NCBI RefSeq assembly: GCF_024679095.1
Contig: NW_026111755.1
Location: 1-64,000, forward strand
Direction of reading: 5' to 3'
Origin: Eriocheir sinensis
Lineage: Eukaryota > Arthropoda > Malacostraca > Decapoda > Varunidae
DNA: 64,000 nt
Shown here: piece after piece, positions 13,450 to 26,357 of the stretch
Position numbering within the stretch: the stretch's first letter is position 1
Layout of the letters: each line of letters begins with the position of its first letter
Notes under the pieces: model-generated
The model's database searches: none
Told to the model about the DNA's origin: nothing
The model's input: only the letters and a program-made list of their open reading frames with translations
Position numbers and translations under genes: made by a program

Positions 13450-13980
13450 TATATATTTTGTATATACATTTCAATTCAAATTTAGCTTATTTTATCTGTA
13501 TTTTGTATATCTATTTTCATACGAATTTAATAACTTCTGTGTATTTTTGTATATAGTTTTATACAAATTTACGTTATTTTATGTGTATTTTGTATATTTA
13601 TATTTATACAAATACACATTCTTTTATTGGTATTTTGTTTATTTATTTTGAAACGAATTTACATTATTTTATATGTATTTTGTATACATTTTCTTATACG
13701 TATTTATTTCATTTGATGTGTATTTTGTATATATATTTTTATACAAATCTACGTTATTTTATGTGTATTCGTATATATATTTTGAAACAAATTTACATTG
13801 TTTTATATGTATTTGGCATATCTATTTCAATACAGATTTACCTTATTGTATGTGTATTTTGTATATTTATTTTAATACAAATTAATTTTTTCATGTGTAT
13901 TTTGGTATATATATTTTTATAAAAAAATGCGTTATTTAATGGGTATTTTGCATCTTTATTTTCATAGAAATTTACATTGT
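13450..13980 (+). repeat. Direct duplication H, copy 2 (partner 9467-9990)
   Basis: Same private variants as copy 1 (ATACAGATTTACC near 13832). The copies continue into different sequence at their right ends: copy 1 runs into an inversion palindrome, while this copy continues in plus orientation. Confidence 0.8.
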
Positions 13981-14225
13981 TTTATTAATATTCTGTGTAA
14001 TTATTTTGATACGATTTTACACTATTTTATTTGTGTTTTGTATATATTTTTTTATACATATTTACATTATTTAATGTGTATTTGTATATTTTAAAACAAA
14101 TTTACGTTATTTTATGCGCATCTGTTAAAATATTTTGATACAAATTTACATTATTTTATGTATTTTGTATATATATTTAATACAAATTTAGTTTATTTTA
14201 TGTATATTTTGTATATCTATTTTCA

Positions 14226-15531
14226 TTCGTATCAAAATAAATAAACAAAATAGCAATAAAATAATGTAAATTTGTATGAGAAAACATATACAAATACACA
14301 TAAATTAACGCAAATTTCTAAAAAAATATATGTACAGAAATGCACATAAAATAAAGTAAATTTGCATAAAAATATATATATACAAAACACACATTAAATA
14401 AAGTAAATGCGTACATAAAATAACCTAAATTTGTATAAAACTATATATAAAAATACACAAAAATATTTAAAATTTGTATGAAAAGAAATATACGAAATAC
14501 ACATAAAATTAGGTAAATTTGTATTGAAATACATATACAAAATACACATAGAATAATGTAAATTTGAATGAAAATATATAAACAAATACACTTAAAATAA
14601 CGTAAATTTGTATAAAATATATATGCAAGATACACATTAAATAATGTAAATGTGTATAAAAAAATATATACAAAAAAGAAATAGAATAATGTAAAATCCT
14701 ATCAATATAAATACACAGAATATCAATAAAATAATGTAAATTTGTATGAAAAGAAAGATGCAAAATATATATACCAAAATACACATAAAATATTTAAATT
14801 TGTATTGAAATAAATATACAAAATGCATATACAGTAAGGTAAATATGTATTGAAAGAGATATTCAAAAATACATATAAAACAAAGTAAATTTGTTTCAAA
14901 ATATATATACGAATACACATAAAATAAGTAGATTTCTATAGAAATATATATACAAAATACACATGAAATTATGTAAATACGTATAAAAATATATATACAA
15001 AATACATATCTAGGTAAATTCGTGTCAAAATAAATAAACAAAATATCATGAAAAGAATGTGTATTTGTATGAAAATAAATAATAGATAATAAATTTGTAT
15101 GAAATATATATGCAAGATACACATTAAATAATGAAAATATGTATAAAAAAAAGTATATACAAAAAACAAATAGAATAATGTGAAATCGTATCAAAATAAA
15201 TACACCGAATATTAATAAAATAATGTAAATTTGTATGAAAATAAAGATGCAAAATTCCCATCAAATAGCGCATTTCTTATAAAAATATATATACCAAAAT
15301 ACACATAAAATATTTAAATTTGTATTGAAGTAAATATACAAAATGCACATACAATAAGGTAAACTTGTATTGAAAGAGATATGCAAAAATACATATAAAA
15401 CAATGTAAATTTGTTTCAAAATATATATACGAATACACATAAAATAACGTAGATTTCTATAAAAATATATATACAAAATACACATAAATTAATTAAATAC
15501 GTATAAAAATAGATATACAAAATACAAATTG
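14226..15531 (-). repeat. Satellite segment 11, T-rich strand on minus
   Basis: Minus-oriented; the CATGATATT form of S2 near 15045-15060 and the AATAATAGATAATAAATTTG stretch near 15077, shared with segments 1 and 3. Roughly 14860-15500 is mirrored by 16130-16790. It ends at CAAATTGGCCTAACTTTATG near 15527-15546. Confidence 0.85.
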
Positions 15532-16026
15532 GCCTAACTTTATGTGTATTTTGCATATCTATTTTCAAACAAACTTAAATTATTTTTGTGTATTTTTGTA
15601 TATATTTTTATACAAATTTTAGTTATTTTATTTGTTTTTTGTATATATATTTTCCTACAAATATACATTCTTTTATTGGAATTTCGTGTATTTAATTTTT
15701 TACGAATTTACATTATTTTATATGTAATTTGTATATATATTTTTCTACGTGTTTAAATTATTTTATGAGTATTTTATATATACATTTTCATAAAAATTTA
15801 CGTTATTTTATTGTGTGTATTCGTATATATTTTGAAACAAATTTTATACAAATTTATGTTATTTTATGTGTATTTGTATATATATTTTCATACAAATTTA
15901 TATTATTTCATGTGTATTCTTACATATATTTTATTACAAATTTACCTTATTTTATGTTTATTTTGTATATTTATTTCATTCAATTTTAAATTATTTAATG
16001 TGTATATTTGTATTTGTATTTGTATC
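15532..16026 (+). repeat. Satellite segment 12, T-rich strand on plus
   Basis: Plus-oriented; S4-like marker near 15665-15690 (TACATTCTTTTATTGGAATT). The order resembles 24250-24755. Confidence 0.8.
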
Positions 16027-16063
16027 GTAAATTTGTATAAAACTATATACAAAAATACACAGA
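16027..16063 (-). repeat. Satellite segment 13, single inverted monomer
   Basis: A lone, slightly truncated monomer in minus orientation (GTAAATTTGTATAAAACTAT onward) flanked on both sides by plus-oriented monomers. It is the smallest inversion in the window. Confidence 0.8.
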
Positions 16064-17009
16064 ACAAATACACATTCTTTTATTGGTATTTTGTTTATTT
16101 ATTTTGTTTCGAATTTATATTATTTTATGTGTATTTTGTTTACATTTTTTTATACGTATTTACCTAATTTTATGTGTATTTTGTATATATATTTTTATAG
16201 AAATCTACGTTATTTTATGTGTATTCGTATATATTTTTCTAAACAAATTTACAATTTTTTTATGTATTTTTGCATATCTCTTTCAACAGAAGTTTACCTT
16301 ATTGTATGTGCATTTTGTATATTTATTTCATTACAAATTTAAATATTTTATGTGTATTTTGGTATATATTTTTATAAGAAATGCGCTATTTGATGGGAAT
16401 TTTGCATCTTTATTTTCATACAAATTTACATTATTTTATTAATATTCGGTGTATTTATTTTGATACGATTTTACATTATTCTATTTGTTTTTTGTATATA
16501 TATTTTTTATACATATTTACATTATTTAATGTGTATCTTGCATATATATTATATACAAATTTATTATCTATTATTTATTTTCATACAAATACACATTCTT
16601 TTCATGATATTTTGTTTATTTATTTTGTCACGAATTTACATTACTTAATATGTATTTTATATATATATTTTTATACGTATTTACATAATTTCATGTGTAT
16701 TTTGTATATATATTTCTATAGAAATCTACGTTATTTTATATGTATTCGTATATATATTTTGAAACAAATTTACACTGTTTTATTTGTATTTTGCGTTTTT
16801 TTTCAATACAAATTTACCTTATTGTATGTGTGCATTTTGTATATTAATTTTAATACAAATTTAATTATTCTATGTGCATTTTTGTATATGTATTTAAAAA
16901 AAAAATGCTTTATCTTATGAGTATTTTGCATCTTTATTTTCATACAAATTTAAATTATTTTATTGATATTCTGTGTACCTATTTTGATACGATTTTACAT
17001 TATTCTAAG
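16064..17009 (+). repeat. Satellite segment 14, T-rich strand on plus
   Basis: Plus-oriented; S1 near 16074 and the CATGATATT form of S2 near 16590-16610. Its first 0.7 kb mirrors about 14860-15500, sharing TTTATTATCTATTATTTATT near 16560. Confidence 0.8.
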
Positions 17010-17241
17010 TATAACAAAAATAAATACGGAATACACAAAAATAAATATGCAAAATACATATAAACAATGTAAATTTGTTTCAAAATATATATACGAATAC
17101 ACATGAAATAAGGTAGATTTCTATAAATATATATATGCAAAATACACATAAAATTAAGTAAATACGTATAAAAAATGTATACAAAATACACATAAAATAA
17201 TGTAAATTAGTATCAAAATAAATAAACAAATAAATAAAAGA

Positions 17242-17384
<143 letters not shown>

Positions 17385-17398
17385 AAATACATTAAATA

Positions 17399-17510
<112 letters not shown>

Positions 17511-18607
17511 AAATACACATAAAATAATGTAAATTACCTAGTATAAAAATAAATAAACAAAATATCAATAAAAGAATGTGTATTTGTATGAAAATAGATA
17601 TACAAAATACACATAAAATAACCTAAATTTGTATCAAACTATATACAAAAATACACAAAACTATTTTAAATTTGTATGAAAATAAATGTACAAAATACAC
17701 ATAAAATTAGGTAAATTTGTATAGAAATACATACACAAAATACACATAAAATAATGTAAATTTGAATGAAAATACATAAACAAATACACTTAAAATAACG
17801 TAAATTTGTATAAAAAAAATATGTACAAAACAAATAGAATAATGTAAAATCGTATCAAAATAAATACACAGAATATTAATAAAATAATGTAAATTTGTAT
17901 GAAAATAAAGAAGCAAAATACCCATAAAATAACGCATTTTTTTATTTATAAAAATATATATACCAAAATACACATCAAAAAATTAAATTTGTATTAAAAT
18001 AAATATACAAAAACACATACAAGGTAAATTTGTATTGAAATAGATATGCAAAATACATATAAAACAATGTAAATTTGTTTCAAAATATATATACGAATAC
18101 ACATAAAATAACGTAGATTTCTATAAAAATATATATACAAAATACACATAAAATGAAGTAAATACGTATAAAAAATGTATACAAAATACAAATAAAATAA
18201 TGTAAATTCGTATCAAAATAAATAAACAAAATACCAATAAAAGAATGTGTATTTGTATGAATATAAATATACAAAATACACATAAAATAACGTAAATTTA
18301 TATAAAACTATATACAAAAATACACAGAAGTAATTAAATTTGTATGAAAATATATACAAAATACACGAAATAAGCTAAATTTGAATTGAAATATATATAC
18401 AAAATACATGAAATAAAGTAAATTTGTATCAAAATATTTATACAAATACACATATAATAACGTAAATTTGTATGAAAATATATAAACAAAATACACATTA
18501 AATAATGTAAATACGTATCAAAATATGTACAAAATACACATATAATCATGTAATTCGTATCAAAATAAATAAACAAAATACCAATAAAATAATATAAATT
18601 TGTATGA

Positions 18608-19682
18608 GTAAACGTGTATGTTGCATATTTTTTCAATACAAATTTACCTTATTATATACGCATTTTGTATATTAATTTTAATACAAATTTAATTATTCGA
18701 TGTGTATTTTTGTATCTGTACTTTTATAAACATATTCTTTATTTTTGGGTATTTTGCATCTTTATTTTCATACAAATTTACATTATTTTATTGATATTCT
18801 GCTCATTCATTTTGATACGAATTGACATTATTCTATGTGTATTTTGTATATATTTTCATACAAATTTACGTTATTTTATGTGTATTTGTTTATATATTTT
18901 GACACAAATTTACAATATTTTATGGGTATTTTGTATATACATTTCAAAAGAAATTTACCTAGTTTTATGTGTATTTTGTATATCTATTTTCATACAAACT
19001 CAAATTATTTCTATGTATTTTTGTATATATTTTAATAGAAATTTTAGTTATGTTATGTGTATTTTGTAAATTTATTTTCATTCAAATATATATTATTTTA
19101 TTGGTGTTTTGTTGATTTATATTGATACGAATTTACATTATTTTATATCTACTTTGTATATATATTTTTATACGCTTTTCCATTATTTAGTATTTATTTT
19201 GAATATATATTTTTATACAAATTCATGGTATTATATGTGTATTTGTATATATATTTTTATATAAATTTACATTATTTTATGTGTATTTTGTACATATATT
19301 TTTTTACAAATCTACCTTATTTTATGTTTATTTTGTATGTGTATTTTGTATATTTATATTTATCCAAATACACATTCTTTTATTGGTATTTTGTTTATTT
19401 ATTTTAATTCGAATTTACATTATTTTATGTTTATTTTGTATACATTTTTTTATTCGTATTTACTTAATTTTATGTGTATTTTGTATATATATTTTTATAG
19501 AAATCTACGTTTTTTTATTTGTATTCGTATATATATTTTGAAACAAATTTACATTGTCTTATATGTATTTTTGCATATCTCTTTCAATACAAATTTACCT
19601 TATTGTATGTGCATTTTGTATATTTATTTCAATGCAAATTTAAATATTTTATGTGTATTTTGGTATATATATTTTTATAAGA
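18608..19682 (+). repeat. Satellite segment 16, T-rich strand on plus
   Basis: Plus-oriented mirror of segment 5; S1 near 19372. It starts at GTATGAGTAAACGTGTATG. The full-length monomers between 19070 and 19680 provide the reference that exposes the one-base deletions in 7100-7550. Confidence 0.85.
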
Positions 19683-20937
19683 TTACGAAAATTTTAATAA
19701 AAATATATACAAAAAAACAAAAAAATAAATTTCAATTTGTATGAAAATAGATATACAAAATACACATATAATTAGTTAAAGTTGTATTTAAATACATGTA
19801 CAAAATACACATAAAATAATGTAAATTTGTATGAAATGAAAACAAATTCACATAAAATTCGCGTCAAAATAAATAAACAAAATATCAATAAAAGAATGTG
19901 TATTTGTATGAAAATAGATATACAAAATACACATAAAATAATTTAAATTTGTATCAAACTATATACTAAAATACACAAAAATATTTTAAATTTGTTTGAA
20001 AATAAATATACAAAATACACATAAAATTAGGTAAATTTGTATTGAAATACATACACAAAATACACATAAAATAATGTAAATTTGAATGAAAATACATAAA
20101 CAAATACACTTAAAATAACGTAAATTTGTATAAAAAAATATGTACAAAACACAAATACAATAATGTAAAATCGTATCAAAATAAGTACAGAGAATATTAA
20201 TAAAATAATGTAAATTTGTATGAAAATAAAGAAGCAAAATACCCATAAAATAACGCATTTTTTTTATTTATAAAAATATATATACCAAAATACACATCAA
20301 AAAATTAAATTTGTATTAAAATAAATATACAAAAAACACATACAATAAGGTAAATTTGTATTGAAATAGATATGCAAAATACATATAAAACAATGTAAAT
20401 TTGTTTCAAAATATATATACGAATACACATATAATAACGTTGATTTCTAAAAAAATATATACAAAATACACATAAAATGAAGTAAATACGTATAAAAGAA
20501 TGTATAAAAAATACACATAAAATAATGTAAATTCGTATCAAAATAAATAAACAAAATAGCAATAAAAGAATGTGTATTTGTATAAATATAAATATACAAA
20601 ATACACATAAAATAACGTAAATTTATATAAAACTATATACAAAAATTCACAGAAGTAATTAAATTTGTATGAAAATATACAAAATACACACAAAATAAGC
20701 TAAATTTGAATTGAAATATATATACAAAATACATGAAATAAAGTAAATTTGTATCAAAATATTTATACAAATACACATATAATAACGTAAATTTGTATGA
20801 AAATATATAAACAAAATACACATTAAATAATGTAAATACGTATAAAAAATATGTACAAAATACACATATAATCATGTAATTCGTATCAAAATAAATAAAC
20901 AAAATACTAATAAAATAATATAAATTTGTATGAGTAA
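19683..20937 (-). repeat. Satellite segment 17, T-rich strand on minus
   Basis: Minus-oriented mirror of segment 4; S2 near 19890 and S1 near 20555. It ends at GTATGAGTAAATGTGTATG near 20929, the counterpart of the switch near 5700. Confidence 0.85.
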
Positions 20938-22742
20938 ATGTGTATGTTGCATATTTTTTCAATACAAATTTACCTTATTATATACGCATTTTGTATATTA
21001 ATTTTAATATATGTGTATTTGAATATATATTTTGATGCAAATTTACATTATTTTATGTATTTTCTATATTTATTTCAATTCAAATTTAGCTTATTTTATG
21101 TGTCTTTTGTATAACTATTTTCATACAAATTTAATTATTTTTGTTTATTTTTGTATAAAGTTTTATACAATTTTACGTTATTTTATGTGTATTTTGTATA
21201 TTTATATTTATACAGGTAAACATTCTTTTATTGCCATTTAGTTTATTTATTTTGATACGAATTTACATTATTTTATGTGTATTTTGTATACATTTTCTTA
21301 TACGTATTTACTTCATTTTATGTGTATTTTGTATATATATTTTTATAGAAATCTACGTTATTTTATGTGTATTCGTATATATATTTTGAGACAAATTTAC
21401 ATTGTTTTATGTGTATTTTGCAAATCTATTTCAATACAAATTTACCTTATTGTATGTGCATTTTGTATATTTATTGTAATACAAATTTAAATATTTTATG
21501 TGTATTTTGGTATATATATTTTCATAAAAAATGCGTTGTTTTATGGGTATTTTGCATCTTTATTTTCATACAAATTTACATTATTTTATTAATATTCTGT
21601 GTATTTATTTTGATACTATTTACATTATTCTATTTGTGTTTTGTATATATTTTTTTTATACATATTCACATTATTTAATGTGTATTTTCTATATATATTT
21701 CATACAAATTTACGTTATTTTAAGTGTATTTGTTTATATATTTTCATTCAAATTTACATTATTTTATGTGTATTTTGTATATGTATTTCAATAGAAATTT
21801 AACTAGTTTTATGTGTATTTTGTATATATATTTTTATACAAATTTAAATTATTTTTGTGTATCTTTTTAAAAGAGTTTTATACAAATTTACAATATTTTA
21901 TGTGTATTTTGTATATCTATTTTCATACAAATACACATTCTTTTATTGATATTTTGTTTATTTATTTTGATGCGAATTTACATTATTTAATGTGTATTGT
22001 GTATATATATTTTTATACGTATTTACGTCATTTCATGAGTATTTTGTATATATATTTCTATATAAATATACGTTATTTTATGTGTATTCGTATATATATT
22101 TTGAAACAAATATACATTGTTTTATGTGCATTTTGTATATTTTTTCAATACAAATTTCCCTTATTGTACGTGCATTTTGTATATTAATTTTAATACAAAT
22201 TTAATTATTCTATGTGTATTCTTGTATATGTATTTAAAAAAAAAAAGCTTTATTTTATGGGTATTTTGCATCTTTATTTTCATACAAAATTACATTATTT
22301 TATTGATATTCTGTGTATTTATTTTGATACGATTTTACATTATTCTATGTATATTTTGTATATCTATTTTATACAAATGTACGTTATTTTATGTGAATTT
22401 GTTTTCATTTCATACAAATTTACATTATTTTATGTGTATTTTGTACATGTATTTAAATACAAATTTAACTAATTATATGTGTATTTTGTATATCTATTTT
22501 CATACAAATTGAAATCTATTTTTTTGTTTTTTTGTATATACTTTTATTCAAATTTTCGTAATTTTATGTGGATTTTGTATATTTATTTTCCTACAAATAT
22601 ACGTTCTTTTATCTGAATTTTGTTTATTTATTTTGATACGAATTTTCATTTTTTTAGGTGTATTTGATATATATATTTTTATACTTATTTACATAATTTT
22701 ATATGTATTTTGAATATATATTTTCATAGAAATTTACTCTAT
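20938..22742 (+). repeat. Satellite segment 18, T-rich strand on plus
   Basis: Plus-oriented; S1-like marker near 21221 (ending GCCATTT), S2 near 21939 and S3 near 22606. The spacings of about 718 and 667 bp match other turns of the cycle. It ends at ACTCTATATGTATATACAAA, the next switch. Confidence 0.85.
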
Positions 22743-24106
22743 ATGTATATACAAAAAAACACAAAAATAATTTAAATTTGTATGAAAATAAATATACAAA
22801 ATACACATAAAATTAAGTAAATTTGTATTGAAATACATCTACAAAATACACTTAAAATAATGTAAATTTGAATGAAATTATATAAACAAATACACTTAAA
22901 ATGACGTTAATTTGTATAAAATATATATAAAAAATACACATTAAATAATGAAAATATGTATAAAAAAATATATACAAAACACAAATAGTATAATATAAAA
23001 TCGTATAAAAATATATGCACAGAATGTTAATAAAATAATGTACATTTGTATGAAAACTAAGTTGCAAAATACCTATAAAATAACGCATTTTTTATAAAAT
23101 TATATATACCAGAATACATAAAATATTTGTTGAATTTTTAATAAAAATACAAATAAATACATATAATAAGGTAAATTTGTATTGAAATAGATATGCAAAA
23201 ACAAATAAAACAATAATGTTGATTTGTAAATATATATATAAAAATAACGTAGATTTCTATAAATATATATATACAAAATACAATTAAAATTAAGTAAATA
23301 CGAATCAAAAATGTATACAAAATACAAAATTTGTATGAAAATTAAGATGCAAAATACCCATAAAATAACGCATTTTTTTTTTTAAATTTATATACGAAAA
23401 CACATTAAATATTTGATTTGTATTAAAATAAATATACAAAATGCACATAAAATAACGTAAATTTGTATTGAAATAGATACGCAAAATACATATAAAACAA
23501 TGTAAATTTGTTTCTAAATATATAAAGGAATACTCATAAAATAGCGTAGATTTCTATAAAAATATATATACAAAATACACATATAATTAAGTAAATACGT
23601 ATAAAAAAAAGTATACAAAATACACATAAAATAATGTAAATTTGTATCAAAATAAATAACCAAAATACTAATAAAAGAATGTGTGTTTGTATAAATATAA
23701 ATATACAAAATACACATAAAATAACGTAAATTTATATAAAATTATATACAAAAATACATAGAAGTAATTAAATTTGTATGAAAATAGATATACAAAATAC
23801 ACATAAAATAAGCTAAATTTGAATTGAAATATATATACAAAATACATAAAATAATGTAAATTTGTATCAAAATACTTATACAAATACACATATAATAACG
23901 TAAATTTGTATAAAAATATATAAACAAAATACACATTAAATAATGTAAATACGTATAAAAAAAATATGTACAAAATACACAGATAATCATGTAATTCGTA
24001 TCAAAATAAATAGACAAAATACCAATAAAATAATGTAAGTTTGTTTGAGAAAACATATACAAAATACACATATATAACGCAAATTTCAATAAAAATATAT
24101 ATAATA
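22743..24106 (-). repeat. Satellite segment 19, T-rich strand on minus
   Basis: Minus-oriented; a same-orientation junction lies near 23329, which is the outer end of inverted repeat B. S1 near 23665-23685. Its region 23100-23325 is more degenerate than its neighbours. Confidence 0.85.
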
Positions 24107-25069
24107 TAATATATTTTTATACATATTTAAAATATTTAATGTATATTTTGTATATATATTTTATCCAGATTTACGTTATTTTATGTGTATTTGTTTATAT
24201 ATTTTCATACAAATTTACATTATTTTATGTGAGTTTTGTATATATATTTCAATAAAAAATTGCCTAACTTTATGTGTATTTTGCATATCTATTTTCAAAC
24301 AAATTTAAATTATTTTTTTGTATTTTTCTATATATTTTTATACAAATTTTAGTTATTTTATTTGTATTTTGTATATATATTTTCCTACAAATATACATTC
24401 TTTAATTGGAATTTTGTGAATTTATTTTGTTACGAATTTACATTATTTTATGTGTATTTTGTAGATATATTTTTCTACGTATTTAAATTATTTTATGTGT
24501 ATTTTATATATACATTATCGTAAAAATGAACGTTATTTTATTGTGTGTATTCGTATATATTTTAATTCAAATTTTATACAAATTCATGTTATTTTATGTG
24601 TATTTGTATATACATTTTCATACAAATTTATATTATTTTATGTGTATTTTTACATATATTTCATTACAAATTTCCATTATTTTATGTTTATTTTGTATAT
24701 TTATTTCATTCAATTTTAAATTATTTAATGTGTATATTTGTATTTGTATTTAGGCTATTTTATGTGTATTTTCTATGTATATTTTCATCCAAAATTACAT
24801 TATTTTATTGGTATTTTCTTAATTTAACTCGATACGAATTTAGATTATTTCATAGGTATTTTGTATACATATTTTTATACTCATTTACATTATGTAATAT
24901 GTGTTTTGTATATATTTTTTAATGCAAATTAATTTTATGTGCATTTTTGTACATATATTTTTATAGAAATTTGCGTTATTTTATGTGTATTTTGTATATG
25001 TTTTCTCATACAAATTTACATTATTTTATTGGTTTTTTGTTTATTTATTTTGATACGAATTACATGCAT
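24107..25069 (+). repeat. Satellite segment 20, T-rich strand on plus
   Basis: Plus-oriented; S4-like marker near 24392 and S5 near 24832. It is flanked by ATATATAATATAATATATTT on the left and by TACATGCATACAGAATAAGG on the right. Confidence 0.85.
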
Positions 25070-25185
25070 ACAGAATAAGGTAAATTTGTATTGAAAAAAT
25101 ATGCAAAATACACAGAAAACAGTGTAAATTTGTTTCAAAATATATATACGAATACACATAAAATAACGTTGATTTCTATAGAAAA

Positions 25186-25309
<124 letters not shown>

Positions 25310-25990
25310 AAATACACATGAAATGATATAAATACGTATAAAAATGCATATACAAAATACACATTAAATAATGTAAACTCGCGTCAAAATAAATAAACAA
25401 AATATCAATAAAAGAATGTGTACTTGTATGAAAATAGATATACAAAATACACATAAAATAACCTAAATTTGTATAAAACTATATACAAACATACACAAAA
25501 ATAATTTAAATTTGTATGAAAATAAATATACAAAATACACATAAAACTAGGTAAATTTGTATTGAAATACATATACAAAATACACTTAAAATAATGTAAA
25601 TTTGAATGAAAATATATAACCAAATAAACTTAAAATAACGTATATTTGTATAAAATATATATAGAAAATACACATTAAATAATGTAAATATGTATAAAAA
25701 AATATATACAAAACACAAATAGAATAATATAAAATCGTATCAAAATATATACACAGAATATTAATAAAATAATGTAAATTTGTATAAAAATTAGGATACA
25801 AAATACCTAAAAAATAACGCTTTTTTTTTAATTATATATACCAAAATACACATAAAATATTTGAATTTGTATTAAATTAAATATACAAAATGCACATACA
25901 ATAAGATAAATTTGTATTGAAATAGATATGCAAAATACATATAAAATATTGTAAATTTGATTCAAAATATATATACTTTAGGGGAGGGGG

Positions 25991-26001
25991 TGGCTGAATC
26001 G
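25991..26001 (+). promoter_or_regulatory. Pol III A box of the SINE
   Basis: TGGCTGAATCG fits the A-box consensus TRGYNNARNNG at every fixed position. It lies near the 5' end of the element, as expected for an internal type 2 promoter. Confidence 0.8.
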
Positions 26002-26034
26002 ACAGAGTAACACCACCGCGTTCAGGAGGACGCG

Positions 26035-26045
26035 AGTTCAATCCC
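26035..26045 (+). promoter_or_regulatory. Pol III B box of the SINE
   Basis: AGTTCAATCCC; the core GTTCAATCC (26036-26044) fits GWTCRANNC exactly. It starts 44 bp after the start of the A box, as in a tRNA gene without a long variable arm. Confidence 0.85.
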
Positions 26046-26068
26046 CGCCCGGTGCCACCAAGCTGGGA

Positions 26069-26073
26069 TTTTT
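26069..26073 (+). terminator. Possible internal Pol III terminator (T5)
   Basis: A run of five T residues follows the tRNA-like head directly (AGCTGGGATTTTTCAGCC). Four or more T residues usually stop Pol III, so this copy might yield only a short head transcript. Whether T5 is in the family consensus or a private mutation is unknown. Confidence 0.4.
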
Positions 26074-26232
26074 CAGCCGCCGCCGAGTGGCTTAAAACTA
26101 CCCACATGCTGTCCAGAAGACCACCTATCAACCCGGACTATAGATTCTAGGATTAAAGATGAGCTCCGGGAGGGCAGCATGAGCCAATGCAAGATGGCGC
26201 CACTATAAACACTCGCCTGCGCCAGAACGGGC

Positions 26233-26302
26233 TGGGCCGACCATCAGGACCCACCGGGAAGAAGCCTTGGGCCGACCATCAGGCCCCACCGGGAAAAAGC
26301 CT
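26233..26302 (+). repeat. 35-bp tandem duplication in the SINE body
   Basis: Two adjacent copies, 26233-26267 and 26268-26302, each start TGGGCCGACCATCAGG and end AAGCCT. They differ at two positions: GGACCC against GGCCCC, and GGAAGAAG against GGAAAAAG. Confidence 0.9.
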
Positions 26303-26323
26303 ACCGGCGCTATAGGCCGAGAC

Positions 26324-26325
<2 letters not shown>

Positions 26326-26354
<29 letters not shown>
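26326..26354 (+). other. Poly(A) tail of the SINE, 29 bp
   Basis: Uninterrupted A run after GCTATAGGCCGAGACGT, joining directly to satellite TACGAATACAC. The long pure tail suggests a fairly recent insertion. Confidence 0.9.

Positions 26355-26357
<3 letters not shown>

Larger units (their letters stand above)
10518..14225 (+). repeat. Satellite segment 10, T-rich strand on plus
   Basis: Plus-oriented; markers are S2 (CATGATATT form) near 11205, S5 near 12218, S1 near 12436 and S1 again near 13617. It holds copies of duplications J, I and H. It ends at CATTCGTATCAAAATAAATA near 14224, where the array flips. Confidence 0.85.
17789..21009 (-). repeat. Inverted repeat A, right arm (partner 5634-8834)
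   Basis: Mirrors 5634-8834 with both internal orientation switches (near 18608 and 19683) plus the one near 20938. It stops matching at 21009, where TTAATTTTAATATATGTGTA departs from the left arm's TTAATTTTAATACAAATTTA. Arms of about 3.2 kb with matching internal rearrangements show that the internal flips existed before the large inverted duplication. Confidence 0.85.
25977..26354 (+). mobile_element. tRNA-derived SINE with poly(A) tail
   Basis: This is the only GC-rich, non-satellite DNA in the window. The 5' head carries Pol III A and B boxes (25991-26001 and 26035-26045) at tRNA-like spacing and a tRNA-like T arm (stem 26032-26036 with 26044-26048, one A-C mismatch). A unique body follows, including a 35-bp tandem duplication, and then a 29-bp poly(A) tail. 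It is inserted into a monomer: the left flank ends ATATATAC (25976) and the right flank resumes ATACGAATACAC (26354), so the target-site duplication is at most about 4 bp (ATAC). There is no coding capacity, so mobilisation would need a LINE in trans. The body sequence looks vaguely familiar from arthropod DNA, but I cannot name the family. It is absent from the mirror site at about 33507-33511. Confidence 0.9.

Noticed and set aside
25985..26060. Functional tRNA gene
   Set aside because: A and B boxes and a T arm are present, but the acceptor ends do not pair well, and the sequence continues into a SINE body and poly(A) tail. It is a retroposon head.
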